A DNA stretch of 64,000 bases from Phycisphaerae bacterium (GTDB taxonomy: Bacteria > Planctomycetota > Phycisphaerae > Sedimentisphaerales > UBA12454). The stretch's first letter is position 1. Every line of letters begins with the position of its first letter. Where the stretch lies: contig JBAZHC010000010.1 of NCBI GenBank assembly GCA_041652575.1, forward strand, positions 1 through 64,000, in the 5' to 3' direction. Below are positions 32,019-41,372 of this stretch, piece by piece. A program made the translations under genes and the position numbers. Below the pieces are notes generated by a model. The model saw only the letters and a program-made list of their open reading frames with translations, had not been told where the DNA came from and made no database searches.

Positions 32019-32906
32019 CTAACCAAGCTTTAAACTTTTTCTGCCCGACAGGAAAAATCCCATCATAACAAACAAAGCAAGCGAAGCAGGCTCAGGTATT
32101 ACCGTAACCGGGCTATAGACGACCTGTGAATTATTACCGAGCCAGATATTGCCTGCGGCATAAAAGCTTCCGGAAAGGTCAGAAGAACTGTCAGTGCCGA
32201 AATCGCCGCCGTAAACTTTTACAACGGCTGCAAGTTTTGTATTTTCACCCAGCCAGGCATCGTGACCGAAAACATTGATAAACAGATTGCCCGAACCTGA
32301 GTTTGTGAAAGTTACACTTTTGCCCGTATCGAACTGGCCGGCAATATTAAGAACGACATCGCCGAGGCTCGTATCGATATTTACAACGCCGTCTTTGTTC
32401 ATCCAGAAGTTTTTCAGATTATACTCGCCGGCGGAAAGATTAAGCGTCACATTTTTGTCAAAACTCCAGTCTCGATATTCGCCGGGCTGAAGAGTCTTAG
32501 TACTGTATTTTTCACCATAAATATTATTTGTTCCGACAGCGTTCTGCTGAAGTGAATCGAGCGGCGGCAATACAAAATCTCCAAAGCTGACGGAAGTACC
32601 GCTGATTAAAACATTATTGCCGGTATGCACATAGCCGTTGGCGAGGACATTGCCGCTTACAACGGAATTATTTCCGAGCCAGAGATTGCCCTGAGTATAT
32701 ATCGAGCTGAGGCTTGTCCCGTTACCTGCAGAAATATTTCCCGCGGAAGCAACAGGCCCGCCGACGGTTACAGTATTTCCAAAACCAATAGTCCCGCCGG
32801 CCCATAAGGAAAGCTCGTCGATATTTATAGTAGTTGCCTGTGCGGTTAAGGTGAAAACCGCGACAAAAAATAAAACTACAATTCTACTGTATCTGAGTCT
32901 AAACAC
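32019..32906 (-). CDS. PEP-CTERM protein with repeated LWLGNNS motifs
   Basis: A 295-residue exported protein. It has a signal peptide (to AQA), repeated motifs (NLWLGNNSVVSGN, DAWLGENTKL, NIWLGNNSQV) that suggest a right-handed beta-helix or ice-crystal-like polymer-forming fold, and a PEP-CTERM tail (VIPEPASLALFVMMGFFLSGRK). Probably a surface or matrix protein. Middle of three adjacent PEP-CTERM genes, on the same strand. Confidence 0.8.
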   Translation of the reverse strand: MFRLRYSRIVVLFFVAVFTLTAQATTINIDELSLWAGGTIGFGNTVTVGGPVASAGNISAGNGTSLSSIYTQGNLWLGNNSVVSGNVLANGYVHTGNNVLISGTSVSFGDFVLPPLDSLQQNAVGTNNIYGEKYSTKTLQPGEYRDWSFDKNVTLNLSAGEYNLKNFWMNKDGVVNIDTSLGDVVLNIAGQFDTGKSVTFTNSGSGNLFINVFGHDAWLGENTKLAAVVKVYGGDFGTDSSSDLSGSFYAAGNIWLGNNSQVVYSPVTVIPEPASLALFVMMGFFLSGRKSLKLG

Positions 32907-32923
32907 TTTAAACCCCCAAAAAA

Positions 32924-33694
32924 TCAGGCAGTCTTTGCCGAATTCTTTTTACTGACAACCATAAGAAAACCGAAAGCTACGAATGCGAGTGTGGCAGGTT
33001 CCGGAATTGCACCGGTATCCACCGCAACAAGGAAATCCTGCGCGCCGAGATAAGAAAGCGACCTCAAATCCGCCATAGGACCTGTTCCGTCGAGAGCATG
33101 CAGCCAGTCATTTGCTTTTTGAGAATCGAGATTGGTCGCTTTGAATCCTCTGCTGCCGCCGGTGCCGTCACTGGTAACATCCCAGCCTGCAGAAGAAGTC
33201 GGCAAATCCTCATAAATAATTTCCCAGACTGCTGCGGCAAAGGCTCCGGCTTCATTTTTCTGCTGAGAAGTATAGCTGCCGGTTGCGGCCCATGCCGGAT
33301 TGTAAAATCTGCCCCATAACTCGGCCAGATAATCAGCTTTCGCCTGTCCCATAGAACCGCCGAGAAACGCCGTCGGCCTTGGCCCATCCTGCACTTTGAG
33401 CACGTCATAAGTAAGAGTTCCTGGCGCTGTGTATTCAGAAAGGTCCATACAGAAACCGCTAAAAAGACCATTGTCGATATATTGACCTTCGCCCGTTCCT
33501 GCGGTTTTGTTAAAGAGAAAAACGCCGGCGGAAACATTAAGACCGTTCCAGCCGCCGCCCCATATTGTCATTGTGTCCTTTGCCCCGTAGCCGGACTGGC
33601 TCATAGTAACAGTTCCGTAAATCGGAGTAGCCACACATACGGCACACAGCAAAAGCGTGATAATCAAAACCACCGTTAATCTCGTTTTCATCAA
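32924..33694 (-). CDS. PEP-CTERM protein with thioester-domain-like body
   Basis: A 256-residue protein with a signal peptide (LIITLLLCAVCVA) and a PEP-CTERM tail (IPEPATLAFVAFGFLMVVSKK). The body contains SGFCMDLSEYTAPGTLTYDV and AGAFAAAVWEIIYED, a Cys...(A)xWEI pattern like that of extracellular thioester-type domains seen in other PEP-CTERM proteins. Thioester chemistry is inferred only. It is the first gene of the three-gene group; a small GGGGT/ACCCC hairpin lies in its leader (33723-33737). Confidence 0.75.
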   Translation of the reverse strand: MMKTRLTVVLIITLLLCAVCVATPIYGTVTMSQSGYGAKDTMTIWGGGWNGLNVSAGVFLFNKTAGTGEGQYIDNGLFSGFCMDLSEYTAPGTLTYDVLKVQDGPRPTAFLGGSMGQAKADYLAELWGRFYNPAWAATGSYTSQQKNEAGAFAAAVWEIIYEDLPTSSAGWDVTSDGTGGSRGFKATNLDSQKANDWLHALDGTGPMADLRSLSYLGAQDFLVAVDTGAIPEPATLAFVAFGFLMVVSKKNSAKTA

Positions 33695-33956
33695 CCTTTA
33701 AACCTCCAAATTTCAATTTTCAGGGGTACAGCACCCCCGCATAAAATCGTTCTTTATATATATACTACGAAATAAAACGGTGCATGCTGAATGAAGCGGC
33801 GTAAGAATCCTCAAGGTCCTGTAATACAAATTTTAATAAAAGAATATTGAGGTATGAGCGGATGAAACTACGAAAAAAAAATTTTGTGGTCTTAAAATGT
33901 GCAGGATTTAAAGGCGATACTTAGGCGTTCAATGCGTAATATTCCGTGATAAATTT

Positions 33957-35432
33957 TTATTTTTCGGAATTTTCGCCGGCAAGCCGCCAGGAAAGGCCGT
34001 AAGAGGTAAAACTATCCGGAAGCTGAGAACCGAGGCTGCAGGAAACAACAAGTTCATACACGGTATCAGGGTCAAGGGAAACATAAAGATGCTCAACATT
34101 ATCAACGGGACTATCGCTGTAATCGACAAGTTCAGACCTGCCTTCGCCGTCAATGGCCCATAACTGAAGCTGTAAATTGCTGAATAAGCTCAACTGAAGA
34201 TTAAAGGGATACCGGTTTTCATAAATTCTGTTCCAGGCAAGAGTCGCGGTCAACCGGCTTTTTGCGGCGGGGCCGGTCTGGAATCTGTAAACTTTTTCGA
34301 CGATATAATTAGGCTCAATAATATTGATGTCCCAGCCTGCGGTATTCACATCGCCGTCACGCCGCATGCCCGCGGTAAGAACATTATAGGCGGCAAGGCC
34401 GTCCACCAGCCCGGCTCCCTGTCTGAAATCGAGCGGATATTCAGAATCGTCGTTACTGTCAGCGAAACCCTTGTGCCAGCCGGCGAGCTTTTTCGCACTG
34501 GTCATTAAAATAGATTTCATTACACAATTGCCCGCAAAAGGAGAGGCGGCAAGCTGCAAATCAGGCTCCTGTTTAGCTTTTTGCATAAGCATGGAAGCAA
34601 CGCCTGCTACTACCGGCGCAGCAAAACTCGAATAATCGCCGCTGGGTCTGTAAAGGCTGTTAGTATCCGCTACAGCAACAAGACAATTGCCCGGGGCAAC
34701 TATGTCCGGCTTGCAGCGGCCGTCAAGCGTCGGGCCCGCGCTCGAACGATTCGCATCAGGCACGCCAAAATCGGCCAATGAAGCATTTGAATCGACAACA
34801 CCAACGGCAAGTATATTGGCACCTGCCGCCGGGTATAACGGCAAATCATAAGAACTCTTCCCATTGCCGATTGAAGCAACTACCAAAAGACCGAAATTCT
34901 CGGCCATATTGTCAATGCCCCTTGTCCACCAGGCTTCGCAAGACCAGCCAAGACTAATCGTAAGCAAATCTTCTTTTGGCCAGCGACTCGGGTAAACATA
35001 GTCCGTTATAAAATGCCAGAATTCATAGACATTCAATTGCGCATCAGGAGCAGCGGACCTGTATGAAAAATCGCCAATCGGCTGATAAAATGCGTTTGCG
35101 TCTAAACCGGCAAGAATCGAAGCGATAGCTGTTGAGTGACTTGAAGTGCCGGGTTGGCCGTACCGGTCATCGTAAAAATTTACCTTGAGGCCTTCAAAAC
35201 ATTTATGAGAAATATCCGGCCTGTAATCATTCTGAGGTTTGGAATCCACATACGTATCGCTTCTGCAGACAAGGCCGATGCTCAGACCTTTGCCCGTAAG
35301 ATTAGGGTCTATATCGCCGAGGTTGTACAACCCGATAAAATCGAGAGCGGCCGGCTGAACGGCTGCCGCGACAACCAAAGCCGTAGAAAACAACAATGCA
35401 ACTGCTGCCAATTTTAAAAATCTGCGAACCAA
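33957..35432 (-). CDS. Exported subtilisin-family (S8) protease
   Basis: A 491-residue protein with a signal peptide (residues 1-24). The S8 landmarks are His99 in GTSSHSTAIASILAG, oxyanion Asn190 in VVASIGNG and Ser269 in DYSSFAAPVVAG, where usual sequences have GTSMAAP. The catalytic Asp is less clear: the normal VxVxDTG strand reads SIGLVCRSDTY, so Asp59 would be displaced by three residues. A C-terminal beta domain follows. It is directly upstream of the PEP-CTERM genes and may process surface proteins. Confidence 0.75.
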   Translation of the reverse strand: MVRRFLKLAAVALLFSTALVVAAAVQPAALDFIGLYNLGDIDPNLTGKGLSIGLVCRSDTYVDSKPQNDYRPDISHKCFEGLKVNFYDDRYGQPGTSSHSTAIASILAGLDANAFYQPIGDFSYRSAAPDAQLNVYEFWHFITDYVYPSRWPKEDLLTISLGWSCEAWWTRGIDNMAENFGLLVVASIGNGKSSYDLPLYPAAGANILAVGVVDSNASLADFGVPDANRSSAGPTLDGRCKPDIVAPGNCLVAVADTNSLYRPSGDYSSFAAPVVAGVASMLMQKAKQEPDLQLAASPFAGNCVMKSILMTSAKKLAGWHKGFADSNDDSEYPLDFRQGAGLVDGLAAYNVLTAGMRRDGDVNTAGWDINIIEPNYIVEKVYRFQTGPAAKSRLTATLAWNRIYENRYPFNLQLSLFSNLQLQLWAIDGEGRSELVDYSDSPVDNVEHLYVSLDPDTVYELVVSCSLGSQLPDSFTSYGLSWRLAGENSEK

Positions 35433-35566
35433 AAAACACCCTTAAAAATTAGAAAAATTCATATCTATTATACCATATTCTGCTTAGTCTTTCCAGACTG
35501 CCTACTTTATTTTTTAACTCTTTAGACGCACACGGTTAACGGCATAAAATAAGGCCGATTTACGCC

Positions 35567-35595
35567 TTGCTAAAGGATAATCCGGTTGCTATACT
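35567..35595 (+). promoter_or_regulatory. Promoter of the pyr operon
   Basis: TTGCTA (35567-35572), 17-bp spacer, TATACT (35590-35595). The resulting leader is only about 40 bases, too short for a classical PyrR attenuator. Confidence 0.55.
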
Positions 35596-35641
35596 CTTCT
35601 AAGTTATTTCGGACGTCTGGAGATTGGGATTAAGCAATAAT

Positions 35642-36169
35642 ATGGAAATTCTTTTAAGCTCCGATAAAATCGCTGATTGCATTACAAATCTGGCCAATGA
35701 GATTATCTCAAAGGCGACCAGAGACAACCAGATTGTTGTTATCGGTGTCAGAAGCAGAGGAGAGATTCTTGCCAAGCGTCTTGCCGAGGTACTATCCAAA
35801 AAACTCAAAAATAAAACCCCCTGCGGCACTTTAGACATAACCCTTTACCGCGACGACATTAATAATCCCCAGGGCGAAAGCCAGCCTGTCGTAAGAAGCA
35901 CAGAAATAGGTTTTAATATAGATGATAAAATAATAATCCTCGTAGATGATGTTCTATATACAGGCAGAAGCGCCCGCGCGGCAATGGACGCTCTGATTGA
36001 CCTGGGCAGACCAAAAGCAATAAGACTTGCCGTGCTGGTCGAAAGAGCCGGCAGAGAATTCCCCATACACGCGGATTTTGCCGGTCTTAAAGTCGACCTG
36101 CCTGCAGATAAGTCCGTACAGGTTAATTTCGTGGAATCCGACGGCAAAGACAGAGTAATCGTAATATGA
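35642..36169 (+). CDS. pyrR: PyrR bifunctional regulator/uracil phosphoribosyltransferase
   Basis: About 175 residues from the ATG at 35642 (a TTG at 35624 is in frame but would add a non-family extension). The PRPP-binding motif IIILVDDVLYTGRSARAA and the flexible loop GTLDITLYRDD are typical of PyrR. It may bind pyr mRNA and convert uracil to UMP. It overlaps pyrB by four bases (ATGA). No anti-terminator/terminator leader is visible before the operon, so mRNA binding here is unproven. Confidence 0.85.
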   Translation: MEILLSSDKIADCITNLANEIISKATRDNQIVVIGVRSRGEILAKRLAEVLSKKLKNKTPCGTLDITLYRDDINNPQGESQPVVRSTEIGFNIDDKIIILVDDVLYTGRSARAAMDALIDLGRPKAIRLAVLVERAGREFPIHADFAGLKVDLPADKSVQVNFVESDGKDRVIVI

Positions 36170-37113
36170 GCAAAAAAGAATTTATATGGAATCGCAAACA
36201 CCTTATCGGGCTGCGGGAGCTGAGCAGAGAGGAAATCGAATATATTCTCGACACCGCTCAGGGCTTCGAGCAGGTAAGTACGAGAAGCATTAAAAAGGCC
36301 CCTACTCTTCGCGGCAAGGTAGTAGTCAACCTGTTCTTCGAAGACAGTACAAGAACCCGAAACAGTTTCACACTGGCGGCCAACAGATTGAGCGCGGACG
36401 TCATAGAGTTCACACAGAAAAGCAGCAGCGTAAGCAAGGGCGAAACGCTTCTGGATACCGCAAGGAACCTCGAAGCGATGGGAATCGACATCGTTGTGAT
36501 AAGACACAGCGCAGGAGGCGCACCGAAATTTCTAAGCAGAAATATCAACGCCTGCGTTGTCAACGCCGGCGACGGATATTGCGAACATCCGACACAGGGA
36601 CTGCTGGATACTTTTACGATAAGAAAAATAAAAGGCTCACTGGAAGGACTTAAAATCGCAATCGTGGGCGACATCGCTCATTCGCGGGTTGCAAGAAGCG
36701 ATATATACGCGATGACAAAACTCGGCGCCGAAGTAACTCTTGTCGGCCCGCCTACTCTTATGCCGGCAAAGGTCAGCCAGCTTCCGGTACAGGTAAGCTA
36801 TTCGCTGGACGCGGTTATCGGGCAGGTAGATGTAATCAATATGCTGCGAATACAATTCGAAAGAATGGGAACAAATCCGTTTCCATCAATAAAAGAATAC
36901 TCTCACTATTTCGGTCTGACGGTCGAGAGAATGAAAAAAGCGAAAAAAGACATCCTCGTTATGCACCCGGGTCCGATTAACAGAGGCGTGGAAATAGAAA
37001 GCGAAGTAGCCGACGGTACGAACAGCGTAATCCTGCAGCAGGTAACCAACGGCCTTGCGGTGAGAATGGCGGTGCTGTTCCTTGTTAATCAGGCGGCAAT
37101 GGCAAAAGAATAA
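36166..37113 (+). CDS. pyrB: Aspartate carbamoyltransferase catalytic subunit
   Basis: A 315-residue ATCase catalytic chain. The carbamoyl-phosphate motif is FFEDSTRTRNSF (about 58-69), followed by the HPTQGLLDTFTI block and the aspartate-binding MHPGPINRG near the end. It condenses carbamoyl phosphate and aspartate in pyrimidine synthesis. No PyrI regulatory chain is nearby. Overlaps pyrR and is followed after one base by pyrC. Confidence 0.93.
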   Translation: MSKKEFIWNRKHLIGLRELSREEIEYILDTAQGFEQVSTRSIKKAPTLRGKVVVNLFFEDSTRTRNSFTLAANRLSADVIEFTQKSSSVSKGETLLDTARNLEAMGIDIVVIRHSAGGAPKFLSRNINACVVNAGDGYCEHPTQGLLDTFTIRKIKGSLEGLKIAIVGDIAHSRVARSDIYAMTKLGAEVTLVGPPTLMPAKVSQLPVQVSYSLDAVIGQVDVINMLRIQFERMGTNPFPSIKEYSHYFGLTVERMKKAKKDILVMHPGPINRGVEIESEVADGTNSVILQQVTNGLAVRMAVLFLVNQAAMAKE

Positions 37114-37114
37114 T

Positions 37115-38407
37115 ATGGCAAAAAATATACTTATAAAAAATGGTTTCGTAATCGACCCGGCCAACAAGATAAATCAAAAGGCTAACGTTTACGTAGTCGA
37201 TGGTAAAATCGCCGAGGTCAGCAAATTTGAACCAAAGGCAGATTTAATAATCGACGCAGCAGGCAAATACGTGCTGCCCGGTCTGATTGATATTCACGTT
37301 CACTTCCGCGAGCCCGGCGATGAAGAAGAAGAAACAATAGCATCCGGTTCGGCAGCGGCAGTGGCGGGAGGATTCACATCGGTAGTATGCATGCCGAACA
37401 CCGACCCTGCGATTGACGACGCGACAAGCGTCGAGTACATCCACAGAATGGGCAGGCAGGCAAGAAGGACGCACGTATATGTGATGGGAGCTATCACAAA
37501 AGGCAGAGCGGGCGAACAACTCAGCGAAATGGGATTTATGACCCAGGCGGGCGCAGTCGGTTTTACAGACGACGGAAGCGGAGTGCAAAACGCCGCTGTA
37601 ATGCTAAGGGCGCTCAAATATTCATCAATGTTTAAAAATATTGTTATAAGCCAGCATTGTCAGGATAACTTACTTGCCGGAGCCGGTGCGATGAATGCCG
37701 GTTTTAATTCAACGGTACTGGGACTGCCGGGAATAGACCCGCTGGCCGAAGAAATGATGCTTTGGCGGGATATTCAGCTTGTCCGAAAAACAAATATGCG
37801 ATACCACGTCCAGCATGTTTCAACCGCAAAATCGGCAGAGCTGATAAGGCAGGCCAAAAATGATTGTCTGCCGATAACCTGCGAGGTTGCGCCTCATCAT
37901 CTGCTTTTGACCGATGACGCCTGCTGTGATTATGATACAAATTATAAAGTCAATCCGCCATTGAGAACGGCCAAAGACATCGAGGCTATAAAACAGGCGA
38001 TAAAAGACGGCGTAATCGACGCGCTCGCGTCCGACCATGCGCCGCACCTGAAAAGCGAAAAGGAACTTGAGTTTCTCGCGGCGCCGTTCGGAATAGCAAG
38101 TCTCGAATGCGCGCTGGGGCTTTATATCAAGGCACTGATTGAGCCGAAAATAATAGACTGGCCGCAGCTTGTCTCTATAATGGCTGTTAACCCGGCGAAA
38201 ATAATCAGCGTCGATAAAGGCACTTTAGGCAAAGGTAAACAGGCCGATATAACCATCATCGACCCGGATTTCGAATATACAGTCGATGTGAATAAGTTCC
38301 GTTCGAAAAGCAAAAACTGCCCCTACGACGGCTGGAAGCTGAAAGGCAAAGTCGAATACACAATCGTCGGCGGAGAAATCAGATACTCGACATTCGCCAC
38401 GGTGTAA
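37115..38407 (+). CDS. pyrC: Dihydroorotase
   Basis: About 430 residues from the ATG at 37115, directly after the pyrB stop (TAATATG). The amidohydrolase metal site DIHVHFREPG, the substrate loop MPNTDPAIDD, the histidines in ISQHCQD and EVAPHHLLL, and the DHAPH block are all present, as in active class I enzymes. It forms dihydroorotate from carbamoyl aspartate. Third gene of pyrR-pyrB-pyrC. Confidence 0.92.
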   Translation: MAKNILIKNGFVIDPANKINQKANVYVVDGKIAEVSKFEPKADLIIDAAGKYVLPGLIDIHVHFREPGDEEEETIASGSAAAVAGGFTSVVCMPNTDPAIDDATSVEYIHRMGRQARRTHVYVMGAITKGRAGEQLSEMGFMTQAGAVGFTDDGSGVQNAAVMLRALKYSSMFKNIVISQHCQDNLLAGAGAMNAGFNSTVLGLPGIDPLAEEMMLWRDIQLVRKTNMRYHVQHVSTAKSAELIRQAKNDCLPITCEVAPHHLLLTDDACCDYDTNYKVNPPLRTAKDIEAIKQAIKDGVIDALASDHAPHLKSEKELEFLAAPFGIASLECALGLYIKALIEPKIIDWPQLVSIMAVNPAKIISVDKGTLGKGKQADITIIDPDFEYTVDVNKFRSKSKNCPYDGWKLKGKVEYTIVGGEIRYSTFATV

Positions 38408-38435
38408 CCATGTCGCAACAGGCGGAAAATTTAAC

Positions 38436-38915
38436 GTGCTGATAATTGACGGTTATAATTTGCTGCGGACCGTGCAGAATCTGACAGAGCATTCCTCAGA
38501 AATCACCGATGTTCAGATTTGCCGGATAATAAACGAATATCTTTACAGAACAAAAAAGAAAGGCTGTCTCGTCTTTGACGGAATCGGGCCGAAAGACAAA
38601 TCGCCTTTCAATAATTTATTTTTTCTGGAAATAACTTTTTCCGGCACCAGCCGCGAAGCTGACGATATTATTGAAACGATGATTGTCGAAAGCAGCGCCC
38701 CGAAAAGTCTTATCGTCGTCAGCAGCGACAGACGGATTAAAAGAGCGGCTGAAAAAAGAAAAGCGACCGCCGTCGATTCTGTCGATTTCTGGACGGAGGT
38801 AATTAAAACACTTGAGAAAAAAAGAAAAAGGAAATTAGAGCCGCAGGCAAAATTTACAGGTATAACCGAAGCCGAAACGGAATACTGGCTGAGGGAATTT
38901 GGTCTTTTAAAATAA
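38436..38915 (+). CDS. YacP-like NYN-domain RNase
   Basis: A 159-residue protein starting at GTG (38436). The NYN/PIN-like fold is seen in LIIDGYNLLR, GCLVFDGIGP, SREADDIIETMI and VVSSDRRIKRAA, with acidic residues spaced as in YacP/Rae1 nucleases. Rae1 cleaves mRNA on the ribosome in Bacillus; this member is inferred to be a related RNase. It lies between pyrC and araB on the same strand. Confidence 0.8.
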   Translation: MLIIDGYNLLRTVQNLTEHSSEITDVQICRIINEYLYRTKKKGCLVFDGIGPKDKSPFNNLFFLEITFSGTSREADDIIETMIVESSAPKSLIVVSSDRRIKRAAEKRKATAVDSVDFWTEVIKTLEKKRKRKLEPQAKFTGITEAETEYWLREFGLLK

Positions 38916-38931
38916 AAACACGGAGAAAATT

Positions 38932-40617
38932 ATGGCTTACACAATCGGACTTGACTACGGAACAAATTCCGTAAGATGCGTTGTAGTTAATACAAAAAAT
39001 GGCGATGAAATAGGAACCGCTGTCTTTTCGTACCCATCGGGCAAAGATGGCATCATACTCGACCATTCAGACGCGAATGTCGCAAGACAAAATCCGGCTG
39101 ATTATATAAAAGGTATCGAGATAAGCGTAAAAAACGCATTGATACAGGCGAAGAAAAACGATAAAAATTTTTCAGCAGATAAAATTATCGGCTTCGGCGT
39201 CGATACAACAGGTTCTACGCCGATTCCTGTCGATAAAAACGGCACTCCCCTTTCTGAGCTGGCTAAATTCAAAAATAACCCCAACGCGATGGCATGGCTT
39301 TGGAAAGACCATACAGGATACGCTGAGGCGGCGCAGATTACCGCCCTTGCGAAAAAACTTTATCCTGAATATCTTGCCAAGTGCGGCGGAACATATTCAT
39401 CCGAATGGTTCTTCAGCAAAATACTGCATTGCCTCAACATCGATAAAAAAGTTTTCGACGCTGCGTATAGCTGGGTCGAATGCTCAGACTATATCCCTGC
39501 TGTTCTTGTCGGCGACACCAAACCTGAAAATCTGAAGTGCAGCAGATGCGCAGCGGGACATAAGGCGATGTTCAGCGAAGAATGGGGCGGACTGCCCGCA
39601 AAAAGTTTTCTGAGCAAACTCAATCCCAAGCTCGGCGCATTGCGAGAGAGGCTCTACAAAAAAACTTATACCGTCGAGACTGCCGCAGGCGGACTTTCAA
39701 AAGAATGGGCAAAAAAACTCGGACTTGCTGAAAATATTCCTGTCGCTGTCGGTGCATTCGATGCACATCTTGGAGCGGTAGGCAGCGGCGTCAAGAATGG
39801 TACGCTCGTAAAGATAATAGGAACAAGCACCTGCGACATTCTCGTAAGCCCGAAAAAAGGCAAATTAAAAGATATACCCGGCGTTTGCGGAATCGTTGAC
39901 GGCTCGGTACTGCCGAATTTCTGGGGTCTGGAAGCGGGACAATCGGCTGTCGGAGATATCTTTAACTGGTTCGTAAATTATATCCAGCCGGGCGGGAAAA
40001 TCGAAGGCTCGCACGAAGAACTGACAAAAAAAGCCGCGAAATTAAAACCTGCCCAGTCGGGCCTGCTCGCACTGGACTGGAACAACGGCAACAGGACAAT
40101 TCTCGTTGACCAGAGATTGACAGGATTACTTATCGGCCAAACACTTCATACAAAGCCGGAAGAAATTTATCGCGCACTGATTGAGGCGACAGCTTTCGGC
40201 GCCTTGACAATTTTTAACCGTTTCGAAGAATACGGAGTAAAAATAAATGAGGTCGTCAACTGCGGCGGCATCGCAGAGAAAAATCCGATGGTAATGCAGA
40301 TTTACGCGGATATTACCGGCAGGGAAATGAAGGTCTCACGTTCATCGCAAAGCTGTGCGCTGGGTTCGGCAATCGCAGCGGCGGTAATCGCAGGCAAAAA
40401 GGCAGGCGGTTTTGATAATTTCGCCTCGGCACAATCCGCGATGTGCGGCGTAAAGAAAAAAACATATAAGCCAAACGCGAAAAATCATAAAGTTTACGCA
40501 GAGCTTTATAAACTCTATAAAAAACTTCACGATGCCTTCGGCATAAAAGACAATAAAATTGTGCTTTCAGATGTTATGAAAAAATTGCTCGAAATTAAAG
40601 AAAAGGTCAATAAATAA
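38932..40617 (+). CDS. araB: L-ribulokinase
   Basis: A 561-residue FGGY-family kinase. It begins IGLDYGTNSVRCVVV and contains FGVDTTGSTPIPVD, WLWKDHTGYAEA, GTSTCDILVS and WNNGNRTILVDQRLTG, which match the ribulokinase subgroup. It phosphorylates L-ribulose in arabinose catabolism. Its stop overlaps the araD start (TAATG, 40615-40619), so the two are translationally coupled. Confidence 0.92.
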   Translation: MAYTIGLDYGTNSVRCVVVNTKNGDEIGTAVFSYPSGKDGIILDHSDANVARQNPADYIKGIEISVKNALIQAKKNDKNFSADKIIGFGVDTTGSTPIPVDKNGTPLSELAKFKNNPNAMAWLWKDHTGYAEAAQITALAKKLYPEYLAKCGGTYSSEWFFSKILHCLNIDKKVFDAAYSWVECSDYIPAVLVGDTKPENLKCSRCAAGHKAMFSEEWGGLPAKSFLSKLNPKLGALRERLYKKTYTVETAAGGLSKEWAKKLGLAENIPVAVGAFDAHLGAVGSGVKNGTLVKIIGTSTCDILVSPKKGKLKDIPGVCGIVDGSVLPNFWGLEAGQSAVGDIFNWFVNYIQPGGKIEGSHEELTKKAAKLKPAQSGLLALDWNNGNRTILVDQRLTGLLIGQTLHTKPEEIYRALIEATAFGALTIFNRFEEYGVKINEVVNCGGIAEKNPMVMQIYADITGREMKVSRSSQSCALGSAIAAAVIAGKKAGGFDNFASAQSAMCGVKKKTYKPNAKNHKVYAELYKLYKKLHDAFGIKDNKIVLSDVMKKLLEIKEKVNK

Positions 40618-41309
40618 TGTTTGAACAATTAAAAAAATCCGTTTGCAAAGCAAATTTAGAACTTCAAAAACAAAACCTCATTATCTACAGCTTCGGTAAC
40701 GTCAGCGGCATTGACCGTAAAAAAGGCGTTGTCGCCATAAAGCCCAGCGGAATATCTTATGATAAATTAACGCCCGCGAAAATCGTTCTACTCGATTTGC
40801 AGGGCAACGTAATCGAAGGCAAACTGAAACCATCATCGGATACGCTGACTCATCTCGAACTGTACCGGATATTTTCCGATATCGGAGGAATTTGTCATAC
40901 ACATTCGACATACGCGACGATGTGGGCACAGGCCTGCCGGGAGATTCCGCCGCTTGGTACGACCGGGGCCGATTATTTCTACGGAGCGGTGCCGGTTACG
41001 GATTGCTTAACCGATTCTCAAATCAAAAATGATTACGAACTCAATACCGGCAGGATAATAGCAAAGAGATTTAAAAATATCGACCCGCTTCAGATGCCGG
41101 CGATACTGGTCGCCTGTCACGGGCCGTTTACATGGGGCGAAAGTCCGGAAAAGGCCGTGGAAAATGCGGTAGTTTTGGAAAACACAGCCAAGCTTGCGTT
41201 CGGGACGGTAATGTTAAATCTGGATATAACGCCGATTTCGAAACTGCTGCTCGACAAGCATTATTTACGCAAGCACGGGAAAAACGCTTACTACGGGCAA
41301 AAAACTTGA
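40617..41309 (+). CDS. araD: L-ribulose-5-phosphate 4-epimerase
   Basis: A 230-residue class II aldolase/epimerase. The zinc histidines are in HTHSTYA-type ICHTHSTYATMW and the late ACHGPFTWG; SFGNVSGIDRKKG and KPSGISYDKL form the N-terminal nucleotide-like sites. It converts L-ribulose 5-phosphate to D-xylulose 5-phosphate. It follows araB with a one-base overlap. Confidence 0.92.
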   Translation: MFEQLKKSVCKANLELQKQNLIIYSFGNVSGIDRKKGVVAIKPSGISYDKLTPAKIVLLDLQGNVIEGKLKPSSDTLTHLELYRIFSDIGGICHTHSTYATMWAQACREIPPLGTTGADYFYGAVPVTDCLTDSQIKNDYELNTGRIIAKRFKNIDPLQMPAILVACHGPFTWGESPEKAVENAVVLENTAKLAFGTVMLNLDITPISKLLLDKHYLRKHGKNAYYGQKT

Positions 41310-41372
41310 CCGTGTTAATTATTGAATATATGATACCGCTCCATATATAATTTAAAAAAGGAGTTACAAAAT

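Noticed and set aside
35567..35642. PyrR-responsive attenuator before pyrR
   Set aside because: The leader is only about 40 bases, with no terminator/anti-terminator pair.
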